Assembly (NCBI RefSeq): GCF_004119445.1
Contig: NZ_QICI01000051.1
Span: forward strand, 54,799-118,798
Reading direction: 5' to 3'
Origin: Chryseobacterium sp. CH21
Lineage (GTDB): Bacteria; Bacteroidota; Bacteroidia; Flavobacteriales; Weeksellaceae
DNA length: 64,000 bases
This document shows positions 44,501-54,000 of the stretch, piece by piece. A program made the position numbers and the translations under genes. Each line of letters begins with the position of its first letter. The stretch's first letter is position 1. The notes beneath the pieces were generated by a model. The model was not told where the DNA came from and did not search any database. It saw nothing but the letters and a program-made list of their open reading frames with translations.

Positions 44501-47500
44501 TAATTTATTAATAGCTTCTGTACTTCCAGCGATCACACATTGAGTAGGAGCGTTGAAGTTTACAGGATAACATCCTTCTACTTTAGCAATAATAGGCTGT
44601 AAACGTTCCGCAGTAGCGCTTGCTGCCAGCATGGAACCTGGATCTCCGCCCTCTACTGAATCTAAGATAGACTGCGCTCTCTGAACACTTAAGCCAACCA
44701 GTTTATCTTCTCCAAATACTCCTGCAAAGCATAAAGCCGGAATTTCACCATAGCTGTGGCCTGCAAGCATATCAGGGATAATACCCAATGATTCCAGGAA
44801 TTTAGCCAATGCAAGGTCTACAATTCCTAAAAGCGGTTGTGCTAAACGGGTATCTTTAATGGTTTCTTTCTGTTGTTTTAAATCAGCTTCATTAAAGGTT
44901 TTCGATGGGAACACTACTTTTTCAAGTTCAGGATACTCATCAATAATTTTACGCATAGTAGGGAAAACCACAAATAAGTCACGAGCCATATTGATCCTCT
45001 GGCTACCTTGTCCAGGGAATGTGAATGCTACTTTACCTTCTTTTTTGTTAACCGTAAAGGTGTCTTTTGTCTCAATCCCTAGCAGTACCAGTTCAAGCTT
45101 CATCATCAGGTCTTCTGCGGTATCTGCTACAATGCTGAACTGGATTGGCTTTTCTGAGCTGATGCTTAAACTATAAGCGATATCTTTTAATGGAATACCA
45201 TCGTTAATTTCTAATAAAGCCTTAACCTTGCTCGATTCTCCTTTGGCTTCTCCATACGTATCTCCACGGAAAACAAACAATTCTGAAGGCCATGACTGCA
45301 TTGCAATTGAATTATCCTGCTTTGGATGGTTCGCAATAACGGTGTGGAAGTTCGTTCCTCCAAACCCGAAGGCACTGATCCCTGCATAACGGTTCTTTTC
45401 GCCCCACAATCCACTTTCTGCATGGAAAGCAAATGGGCTGGTTACTGCATTATAGTAAGCATTAGGTTGCTGAAGATGTAGGGTGGGTGGCTTTACCCCG
45501 TGGTATACCGCAAGGGAAGCTTTGATTAATCCTGCTAATCCTGCTGCACACTTGGTATGTCCGATCTGTGTTTTTACAGAACCTAAATGAGTCTGTCCAG
45601 GTAAAGCTCCTGAGCGGCTGAATAAATTCGTCAGTGCACTAAGTTCAGTTTTATCACCCACTACTGTTCCTGTACCGTGAGCTTCTACAAGACCTACGGA
45701 AGCGGGACTGATCCCTGCCTGGGAGTAAGCACGCTCTAATGCTCTTACCTGACCTATTTTTCTAGGAGCCGTTAATCCTAACGCTTTACCGTCACTGGAT
45801 CCTCCAACTCCTTTGATTACTGAATAAATACGATCACCGTCACGTATTGCATCTTCATATCTTTTTAAAACAAGGATGGCAATACCTTCTCCAAGGGCGA
45901 TACCGTCTGCCTCATCGTCGAATGTGGCACATCTACCTTTTCTTGATAAAGCGTGTGTACTGGAGAACATCAGATAATCATTGATTCCGTTGTGCAAATC
46001 TGCACCTCCTGCAAGAACCATATCAGATTTTCCTAATACAAGTTCCTGGCAAGCCAGGTCAATAGCCGCGAGTGAAGAAGCACATGCTGCATCTACCGTA
46101 AAGTTTCTACCGCCAAGGTCCAGACGGTTTGTAATTCTACCTGCGATTACATTCGCCAGAATACCTGGGAATGAATCTTCTGTAGTATGTGGGAAGGCTT
46201 CTTTTACTTCTTCATGAAGTTCTCCGAAAACCTGCTTATAATATCCTCTGAAACTATAGCTGTTGGCAAGGTCATTACCTCCTTCAGCACCTATAATCAC
46301 AGAAGTGTTTTCTCTGTTAATATGTTTTTCACCATATCCTGCATCTTCCATCGCGCGTTTTGCAACCAACAGGGTTAAAAGCTGTGTAGGTTCAATAGCG
46401 GCAAGCGATTGTGGCGGAATACCAAATGCCAACGGATCGAAATCAATTTTAGGAATAAATCCTCCCCATTTGGAATGAGATACATCAGATTCGTTAGAAT
46501 CCGGTTTATAATAAAGGTCTTTGTTCCATCTTTCATCCGGTACTTCGGTAACGCTGTCTTTTCCTAGAATGATATTTCTCCAGTATTCATCAAGGTTTTT
46601 GGCACCCGGGAAAATACATTCCATTCCTACGATAGCGATGTCCAGAGGTTTTTCTGTAGAAACCGGTTCTTCCGGTAACGCTGCATCCTGAATATGTTCG
46701 TAATTGTCTACCACATTTTGGTGAAGAGTTGCCAATGAGATGACATGGTTATGCATCGTAGCAACCTGCCCGATCATGTACATTCCTAGGTCTAACTGAT
46801 CATCTTTAGGAATATTAACTAATTTATCACCCTGACGTTCTATCCCTTTAGCCGCAATACGTAAACGGCCTACATTTAATTTTTCAAGTTGTTCCCATGC
46901 CTGTTTTTTATCCATTCCGGCAGCAAGAAGTTTTGCTTTTTCGGTATTAAAATGGGTAGCAAAAGCAGTATTTAAACAACGGGTTTCATGCCCCGGAGCT
47001 GTTTCCAGTAAAACAGTATCCTGAGCCTGCATTGCCTGAGCCTGGAATTCCTCCTGAATAGCTCCGGTTTCTACAGCTTCATGCGTATACAGATAGGCAG
47101 TACCCATCAATACTCCAATTTTCACTCCTCTTGCAGCCAATGGCGCAGCCATAATAGAGACAAATGCGGTTGAAAATGCATTATGAATTCCTCCTGCAAA
47201 AAAGACACTGATGTTTTCAGGGTGGTCTTCTTTTAAAATACGTTCAATTTGTTTTTCCCAAAGAACTGTACTCGAAAGAGGTCCTACATGGCCTCCACAC
47301 TCACGTCCTTCAAAAATGAAGTTTTTAGCCCCTTCTTTCAGGAAAATATCAAGAAGGGCAGAGGAAGGAACATGTAAGAATGATTTTATTCCTGCTTTTT
47401 CAAATACTTTGGCCTGAGCGGGTCTTCCTCCTGCAATCAAAACTACTGGAGGTTTCGCTTCTAATATATATGAGGTCTGTTCATCTCTTAATTCCTGTGG

Positions 47501-48568
47501 AGCAAATCCCAGGATTCCTACACCCCAAGTTTTTTCACCTGCCAGTTTTTTAGTGTCCATTACCAAAGATTTTGCAGACTCTCCTTTTAATAAGGATAAC
47601 GCAACAAAAGGTAAAGCTCCGGCATCTGCTACAGCATTGGCAAATGAAGGAACATCACTCACACGAGTCATCGGACCCTGAGCAATAGGGTATTGTAATC
47701 CCAATTCCTGAGCCAAAGAGTTGTTTTTATCAATAACTTTTAATGCTTTAGCCTGCTTTAGATGTCCATACATAGCTTCTTTAAATCCGAAAACAAGCTT
47801 TTTCAGTGTTTTGAAGTCTTCATACAGATCTGTTGCCAATGAAATGTCTTGTCCCATAGGGATATAACAGGTGCTAAGATCGAAGCCTGAAAAGTATTGT
47901 TTCAGATCTTCAGCGGTTGGGTTTTCGGGTAACGTGGGCGAGTTGGGTCTCACCAATACACGGTGGTTAGCAATCACCTTAGTTTCTGTACCATTCAATT
48001 TTGAGCATACTTCTTTCAGATCCTGAGGAATTGAACTTTCAGGGAATAAAGCCAACTGACTATCCAGTACAATTCCTGTTGCTCCCAAAGCTTTTGATGC
48101 CGCTGCGGTATGGAGACCTATTCCTCCCTGTACCCACACCGGAATGCTTTGGATTTCTTTGATCACACGCTGAAATAATACAAACGTAGATTCGTAACCT
48201 ACTAATCCGCCTGCTTCATTTCCTTTGATAATGATTCCCTCTGCTCCCGCCTGTTCAGCTTGCATGGCTTCCTGCAAACTATTCACCTGATATATTGCAG
48301 GTAAGTGTAAGGGTTTAGACATTCCAAACGGAAGGATCGCAAATCTTACTTTTTCAGAAGTTTGAAGAGAGGCGAAATTGTCATTAGAAAAATAAATACC
48401 ATATGATGGTACGTCTATCTGGTCAAGTTGATGTAACGCTTCCTGTGCAGCTGTTATCTCATTTCCTAAACTCAAAACGGGAAATGCACCCGCCTGATAC
48501 AGTTTGGATATAAGGTTAACGTCTGGTTTTTCAAAAGGCGTCAGTCCAATAATGGGTAAGTTTTTCAT
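41543..48568 (-). CDS. Type I PUFA-like megasynthase, NPD-NPD-KS-AT-ACP-ACP-KR
   Basis: 2341 aa from the ATG at 48568 (MKNLPIIGLTPF); an upstream ATG at 48604 would add 12 residues. Domains (numbering from 48568): a first nitronate-monooxygenase-like half (10-220; its GNEAGGLVG lacks the usual His), and a second complete NPD/PfaD-type flavin enoyl reductase (285-600; RECGGHVGP keeps it). KS (642-1085; Cys829, His964, His1004), AT (1175-1490; Ser1272 in GHSYG, His1377) and two ACPs in tandem with DSIKR serines 1685 and 1799 follow. A KR ends it (GGAQGI near 2076, Tyr2260 in TDYAAAN). DSIKR-type tandem ACPs and the PfaD-like reductase are hallmarks of PUFA synthases. First gene of the operon. 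Confidence 0.92.
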   Translation of the reverse strand: MKNLPIIGLTPFEKPDVNLISKLYQAGAFPVLSLGNEITAAQEALHQLDQIDVPSYGIYFSNDNFASLQTSEKVRFAILPFGMSKPLHLPAIYQVNSLQEAMQAEQAGAEGIIIKGNEAGGLVGYESTFVLFQRVIKEIQSIPVWVQGGIGLHTAAASKALGATGIVLDSQLALFPESSIPQDLKEVCSKLNGTETKVIANHRVLVRPNSPTLPENPTAEDLKQYFSGFDLSTCYIPMGQDISLATDLYEDFKTLKKLVFGFKEAMYGHLKQAKALKVIDKNNSLAQELGLQYPIAQGPMTRVSDVPSFANAVADAGALPFVALSLLKGESAKSLVMDTKKLAGEKTWGVGILGFAPQELRDEQTSYILEAKPPVVLIAGGRPAQAKVFEKAGIKSFLHVPSSALLDIFLKEGAKNFIFEGRECGGHVGPLSSTVLWEKQIERILKEDHPENISVFFAGGIHNAFSTAFVSIMAAPLAARGVKIGVLMGTAYLYTHEAVETGAIQEEFQAQAMQAQDTVLLETAPGHETRCLNTAFATHFNTEKAKLLAAGMDKKQAWEQLEKLNVGRLRIAAKGIERQGDKLVNIPKDDQLDLGMYMIGQVATMHNHVISLATLHQNVVDNYEHIQDAALPEEPVSTEKPLDIAIVGMECIFPGAKNLDEYWRNIILGKDSVTEVPDERWNKDLYYKPDSNESDVSHSKWGGFIPKIDFDPLAFGIPPQSLAAIEPTQLLTLLVAKRAMEDAGYGEKHINRENTSVIIGAEGGNDLANSYSFRGYYKQVFGELHEEVKEAFPHTTEDSFPGILANVIAGRITNRLDLGGRNFTVDAACASSLAAIDLACQELVLGKSDMVLAGGADLHNGINDYLMFSSTHALSRKGRCATFDDEADGIALGEGIAILVLKRYEDAIRDGDRIYSVIKGVGGSSDGKALGLTAPRKIGQVRALERAYSQAGISPASVGLVEAHGTGTVVGDKTELSALTNLFSRSGALPGQTHLGSVKTQIGHTKCAAGLAGLIKASLAVYHGVKPPTLHLQQPNAYYNAVTSPFAFHAESGLWGEKNRYAGISAFGFGGTNFHTVIANHPKQDNSIAMQSWPSELFVFRGDTYGEAKGESSKVKALLEINDGIPLKDIAYSLSISSEKPIQFSIVADTAEDLMMKLELVLLGIETKDTFTVNKKEGKVAFTFPGQGSQRINMARDLFVVFPTMRKIIDEYPELEKVVFPSKTFNEADLKQQKETIKDTRLAQPLLGIVDLALAKFLESLGIIPDMLAGHSYGEIPALCFAGVFGEDKLVGLSVQRAQSILDSVEGGDPGSMLAASATAERLQPIIAKVEGCYPVNFNAPTQCVIAGSTEAINKLLEVLKQEGISAKKLEVACAFHSPLLAKSKDLYAEVLKDVPFQEMQIPVWSNTTAEVYPANPSEIKERLTDHLVQPVRFVEQLQAMYNDGARIFIEVGPGKVLTGLTKSCLEKDQLTLYVEDNSRNKFSHLLCMLAQYLGTGRSFNIDKLFDGRSVTIIDLNQPELYKKSPAIWRVNGQTAHPTTGNLPSNGALPIINPIPMNNFTNNPQAPATEAQSTAERMLQEYLNSMKLMIQAQRDVMLSFMGQNPQAFPAPVYHSPAPAAAHQPISTIPVQPVQQERPVVVAAIKQAPSRDIKSLLLQVVSDKTGYPQEMLGMEMDLEADLSIDSIKRVEIIGTLRNELGTLGNGNISEDTVMEQLAGIKTLSGLVSWLTEFSGSESNAAPEKNGTATEPIVSKSQTQPAFSLEDLQNAILNIVSEKTGYPKEMLGLDLDLEADLSIDSIKRMEIIGDLKTKIGFGQNLEQADDVMEKLAAIKTLRGLASWISEMNGETNEAAQEVKEENTTEPTQNVLSRLRFDITPTDASKVQNTEVLQGKRFAITQDDSQQTSAIKDALEKHGAIVELVDTEKDLSNIDGLIMLDLFSAADKPSIIDHVDLIKKLDFDKAKWVYLISDIPAHLQEITDASILRHHQGYPGLFKSLAREFDNTTCRLISLSTPQEVDQIAEITLKEILTNDKPAEVIYKNDQRHKVDIIPSPLSTSLHEAHIQLDQKSVVLVLGGAQGITAELVKHMSQAYPCTYILVGRSADPRNELSAKDFEGMKTKEEIRGFLIKSGQFTSPSEIEKETTKIFKNNQILRTIRDMENLGNTIIYQSLDLCDEEGLSNLISSIYEKYNRLDGVIHGAGLLEDKLFKQKTTSSFGRVFDTKVKPLRVLAEQLRSDCQFVVLFSSIASVYGNKGQTDYAAANSVLDDYANALNKRLKGKVISINWGPWKGAGMVSSTLESEYERRGISMIPLDEGKEIFLNEIKYGTESQVLIMSGNNW

Positions 48569-48752
48569 GGCATGATAATTATTGAATGATAGCAAGAGAT
48601 TCATAGCAAAATGCTTTGCCTTTCGGTAATAAGGCGACTGCTTTTGTTATGATATAATAAAATTGGTTTTTGTTAAATCATTAACGATTTTAATCGTTTT
48701 GTGGTAATTATTCAACAATCTATTATTTATCAATAGAAGGGTTAATGTAAGG

Positions 48753-48805
48753 GTGATGTCCGGTTTTTCAAAAGGCATTAGCCTGATTTTAGTCAAGTTT
48801 TTCAT
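48753..48805 (-). pseudogene. Decayed copy of the megasynthase 5' end
   Basis: From the ATG at 48805 the minus strand reads MKNLTKIRLMPFEKPDITL, clearly related to the true gene start MKNLPIIGLTPFEKPDVNL at 48568. Identity extends a few bases before the ATG (AAGTTTTTCAT-GCAT on the plus strand) and then is lost. It is a short duplicated stub, not a functional gene. Confidence 0.8.
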
Positions 48806-49342
48806 AGCATTTACGGTATAGGAATAGTTAATGATATCTCATAACAAAACATCAATATCACCAGTGTTAATGATGATTTTGTGTTATGAGGAAATAAAAA
48901 TAATTAAACTGTAATATATCTTCAATAATAAGTGTTATTTGATAATGATTTATTAATAGGAAAATATTAATTGTTCAAATACTATTAAAGTATATTTATT
49001 GTTTTGTTATTCTTAGAAACGTGACGATACAATCTGATTAATTTTAAATATAAATATTTATAGTTAAAAAAATGTTAAGCAAATATAGGAATAAAAAATA
49101 AAATATTTCAAAAAACAGAGATTTGTTTTGGGTATATTACAAAAAGATAATATACCACGAGTAAGGTTGGAAAATGTTAGAATAGCCTTTATCAATCTAA
49201 TAAATCGGATAGGCTAATTTACATAAAATTAATCAATATGTTGTGATTTAATCTGAGTTATTTATGAATTTCATCTATCTTTTTGATAAATAAACAGATA
49301 TGAATTTTAACAAATAATTAAATTATCTTTTAGGAATTCATA

Positions 49343-49377
49343 AAAAACAGTAAGTGTCTGATCTACTTACTGTTTTT
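49343..49377 (-). terminator. Terminator after glutaminase gene
   Basis: Arms AAAAACAGTAAGT and ACTTACTGTTTTT around a 9-base loop, with T-tract on the minus strand, about 110 bases after the glutaminase stop. Confidence 0.8.
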
Positions 49378-49484
49378 GAATAGGTTAACCGTTAAGATTT
49401 TTTTTAAATGAATACGCTTTAAAAGACTGCTTCACATCAATTATAGGGTAGTGTGATGATAGATAAATTAATAGTGCATAAAAT

Positions 49485-50497
49485 TTAAAATATACTTAAT
49501 CCGTATTGTTTTGCAAGGTCTAAAATCATGTGATACCCTGCTAATGAATTTCCGTGTTGATCTAACGAAGGACTAAATACACCAATTCCCATTTTTCCAG
49601 GAACACTTACGGTAATTCCGCCTCCTACACCAGATTTGCTTGGTAAACCTACCATTCTGGAATATTCTCCACTGAACTCATACATTCCGGCAGTCAGCAT
49701 TTGGGATTCTACCAGTTTTGCCATATCAGCATTTTTGTAAGTGGAATCTCCATCAAATCTTACGCATTGATTGGCAAAGAAGTATCCTATTTTTGCAAGA
49801 TCCTCTGCTGTAAGTTCAATAGAACATTGTTTGAAATAATTGTCCAGCTGGTCTTCATTTCCGGAAATCAGTCCGCTGTTTTTCATGATATAAAACATAC
49901 CACGGTTACGGTGTCCTGTAGCTTTTTCAGATTCGTAAACGGATTTGTTATAATCGATTGTCTGATTTTTGGTGATATATCTTACCATGTCCAGTATTTT
50001 AAGGAATGGCTTTTCTCCATCTCCTGAAATTAATGAGGTCGTAAGAATTGCTCCGGCATTCATCATTGGATTAAGCGGTTTTCCAGTTGTTTCCAGATTT
50101 GAAAAGTGGTTGAAAGGTTTATCGGAACCGAAATATCCCATTTTGTCAAATATGTTAGCTTCTCCCTTTTCGTTTACGGCTACCATTAATGATATGATTT
50201 TGGAAATGCTCTGCATGGTGAATTTCTTATTCACATCACCTGTGTTAAATACCTTACCGTTTTTGTCTACTACTGAAAAAGCAATGGCTTTGGCATCCAT
50301 TTTTCCCAGTTCAGGAATGTAGTCTGCTACTTTACCTTGGGTATAATAAGCTCTGTTTTTTCCAGAATGGTATTAAGTGTTTTCTCTGATAGAGTTGAAA
50401 TATCTACAGTTTTCTGAGCGTAAACAGTTGTGTTTAAGACAAAAAAAGCTGCAGCGCAGATTCCTTTTGCAGAGGATAAAAAGCTATTGTTTTTCAT
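49485..50497 (-). pseudogene. Exported glutaminase (GlsA family), frameshifted in a 6-A run
   Basis: Glutaminase A converts glutamine to glutamate and ammonia; its fold is beta-lactamase-like. Visible motifs are the nucleophile FTMQSISKI (Ser-x-x-Lys), NPMMNAGAI, ESEKATGHRNR, and the C-terminal GVGGGITVSVPGKMGIGVFS. The start is the ATG at 50497 with a signal-like MKNNSFLSSAKGICAAAFFV ending near VYAQ, unusual since most bacterial glutaminases are cytoplasmic. The frame breaks at six A (50356-50361): one more A yields ILEKNRAYYTQGKVADYIPE, the conserved family start. The remaining 271 aa are intact, so an assembly indel is likely. Confidence 0.88.
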
Positions 50498-51047
50498 AGG
50501 GAAAATCTTCAAATAAAATGTTTATGATATGCCTGAGAAAGCAAAGATAAAATATTTTTAGTATTGTCTGTAATTCTCTTTTTTGGCGTTCATGAGTCCT
50601 CATAGAGTATTTCTACATGAAATGAGATAATTTACGTAAGGCGTAGTGGGAAGGGGGATTCAGTAGATGAAAAATATTTTAAAAAGAAAAAGATTTCGCT
50701 TACAATTTTTCTTTTTTAACCAGAATTTCATTGTTATTATTTTTAATTTATTATTGTTTTCTAATTAATAAAATTCATTATTGATGTTTTTTAATACTTG
50801 TTTTGGTTTTTAATAATGTTTAAAATTTGGTATTTTATTTATTTAAAACAGGTTTAGTACTCCATCTTTTTAAAAAAGTAAATTTTTTTATATAACTAAT
50901 ATGCAGGTGAAATAACATATAAGTAGGGATTAGTCTATATTGTTGGTGTTCAGTTGTAAAATTGTGTTATTTTTTCACTATTAAATGATTATTATATTGT
51001 TTTTTTTGTTAATTTGACAAAAAATTAATAGCACTTTTTTAATAACT
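50498..51047. other. 550-base AT-rich divergent intergenic region
   Basis: Between the divergent glutaminase and surface-protein genes. From 50690 to 51047 the sequence is extremely T/A-rich with long T-runs. It presumably contains both promoters; no gene and no confident promoter motif was found. Confidence 0.5.
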
Positions 51048-54000
51048 ATGAAAAACAACACCTATTTTGGTAGGCAGCACGTCTTCAGATGGCTCCTGCT
51101 ATGTTGGCTTTTGGTACCTTGGGTACTACAAGCACAAGCTCGAATTACATGGACCGAAGAGGTCGGATGCCAGGAATTCCGCGGCGAAAAAGAAGGTCAG
51201 GTTCCTGACAACGGAATCGCCAGTTCCTACATCAATTCTGCCCAGTGTCTCAGGGTCTGCGAGAAATCAATAGATCCTGTTAAATATCTGGTGCAGGGAT
51301 CGAACGTTTCTAACGTACAATGGTCAGTCTCAGGAGGAACAGCCACAATTTCCGGAACCGGAAATACCTTAGCGTATGTTACGTGGGGTGCCGCCGGTAA
51401 TGGTTCTTTACAGGCTGTTATCACTTACAACGACGGAACTGTGGAAACACAGACCATCTGTATTGAAAAAATCAACAGACCAATTGCTAAATTTGAATTG
51501 CTGAATCTGGATTATACCGTATGTAACAATACAACGGTGTATTTTGATAACCTTTCCGAACAAAACGGAGGTTCAGATATTGTCAATTATTTCTGGCAAT
51601 TCGGAGATGGAAGTACTTCCACTTCCACTGCTTTTGAACCGTCTCATGTTTATACTAATCCTGGTAATTATACCATTCAGCTTACGGTAACCAATAAGTG
51701 CGGATGCCAGAGTAAGTATAAGAAGGAGATCAAAGTAGTGAAATCTTACCCTGTGCAGATCAACTGTGCTTCTGTAGTTTGCGAAGGAAGTACAGAGAAA
51801 TACAATGCAGAGGATGGATGTAACAAAGGACAATGGAAAGTTATTGGTGGAAACATTGTAAGCAATAACGGTAACGAAATTGAAGTAATTTGGGATCAGG
51901 TAGATCCTACAGATGGATTTGGATATGTAATGTACATGTCTGAATGTGCTTGTCCTGAATGGACTACTGTTAAAATCCCAGTGATTTTAAAGAATGCAAA
52001 AGTTAAAGGACAGGAGAAAGTATGTGCTGGTAAGCAGTATACCTATTCTATTCCTCAATGGCCTACAACCAAAGTTAACTGGAATGTATCAGGCCCTGCA
52101 GGAGGTCAGTTGGTCAATACCCAACAGAGAAATGAAATTGTTTTCTCAGCCAGTCAGCCAGGAATTTATCACCTTGAAGCAGCTTACTTCAATACTTTAT
52201 TATCATGCGAAGGAATTGCTACTATTGATATCGAAGTAGAGCAGCCGGTAACGATAAGCGGTGGTGTAGATGAGATCTGCGCAGGAACAAGCCAGACATT
52301 TACAGCTACTCCTAATGTGCCTGTTATCTGGAAAGTAACTACAGGAGGATCTACCGTAACATCGGGAGTGGTATCCGGACCATTTACTTATCCTTTTACA
52401 ACAGCAGGTACTTATACTATTGTTGCTGTGAAGCAAGGAGGAGGTTGTGAAAGTAATCCAAGAATTATTAAGGTATTACCAATTCCACAGCCACCTACAG
52501 GAACTATTTCAGGAGAGACTAAAGTATGTTCTGGAAAACCTTATGTATATACCATCAGCTCTGTTGATGCAGGGATGGTTCCCGTTTGGAGTGTTACCAA
52601 CGGAACAATCCAGGGTAGTAACGCAGGATCTTCTGTAACGGTTATATTTAATGCTGGTGCTTCGTCATATTCAGTATCTGCACAGAATAAATCTATGAGT
52701 AATGCAGGATGTCTTTCGGCTCCAATTTCGTTCAGTGTAGCGCCATTGGATCTTAATACAATTACGATCAATCCTAATCCGGGACCTTTCTGCCCAAGTA
52801 GTACTCAAACGTTTACGGCTAATCTGAACGGTATTGTTCCTGACTTTATGGAATGGACATTCGGAAGTGCGAACTTCGGAAGTGTTGTAGGAGGACAGGG
52901 TACTAATAATATCACTGTAAACTTCAACGAAATTTCTTCAACAAGCAGCACTACGCTGAACTTAAGAGTTGTAAAATGTGGAGTAACAAAAATTATCAGT
53001 ATTCCGGTTTCTCTATTGCCACTTCCTGTGGTGAGCTTCACAAATGTTGGAGGACTTTGTTTAGGTTCTAATCTGACATTCACTGTAAATCAGGGTTCCA
53101 TTACTTCAGCAACGAGTGTAACTTTCACTTTTGCTAACGGAACTACTTATACCACTACTTATAATCCATCTGGAAATTATAGCTTTCCGAATAACGGATA
53201 TATCCAGAACGGTTCAGGAAGTAACATTTCTCAAACGGTAACAGTAACTTATACAGGAACTAACGGATGTAACTATAAGCCTACTGCAAGCGCTAACTTT
53301 ACTATATATCCTGAAACCATTATTACAGTTTCTCCGGTATATAATATCCTGGTATGTGATCCTACAACAATGACACCGTATACGCTTACGGCTAACAGTT
53401 CTACAGGACTTACCAATATTACTTCGTGGCAATGGCTTAAAAACAATGCGCCAATATCAGGTGCTACCACGAACTCTTATACGATAGGAGGTGCAGGTGC
53501 TTTTGGTACCTATAGAGTACGTGCTGTAGATATTAATGGTTGTGTGGTTTATTCGCAAAACATTAATGTGAGCCAGCTTTGCCCAAGCAGCGGAACTTGT
53601 AATACAGATCCTCAGATCAACTTTACGGCTACATGGTCCGGTTGTAATACGATTTCTACTTCAGGGTTAACGTATAACGGAACTCCTGATCAGATCGAAT
53701 GGTCATCAGACAGTGTACTTACTTTAACTTCCCCTCAGGGACAGCCTACGGCAACATATCAAACTACTCTTGCAGGAGCACATATTGTTTTTGTACGTTT
53801 AAGATATGGATCATGCTGGTATAGCAAAGCTGTTGAAGTAAGAAAGAACTACGAGCCTAAATTCAGTGTAAGCACAGTATGTAGCGGAGGCGGATATAAT
53901 GTGACTCTTTTCAATAGTTCTACTATTTTTGAGATCAATCAGTCATCTATTACCTATACATTCACTAGTCCGGGTCAGCCAACCCAAACAGGACAGACAG

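Larger units (their letters stand above)
48569..49484. other. 900-base upstream region of the polyketide operon
   Basis: Very AT-rich, with no supported gene. It must contain the operon promoter (minus strand). It includes a decayed copy of the megasynthase start (listed separately) and, at its far end, the terminator of the glutaminase gene. Confidence 0.6.

Noticed and set aside
37273..48568. Flexirubin/aryl-polyene pathway
   Set aside because: Those pathways use separate type II-like KS and dehydratase genes and aromatic starter enzymes; here two type I megasynthases with AT and tandem ACP domains are present and no aromatic lyase is seen.
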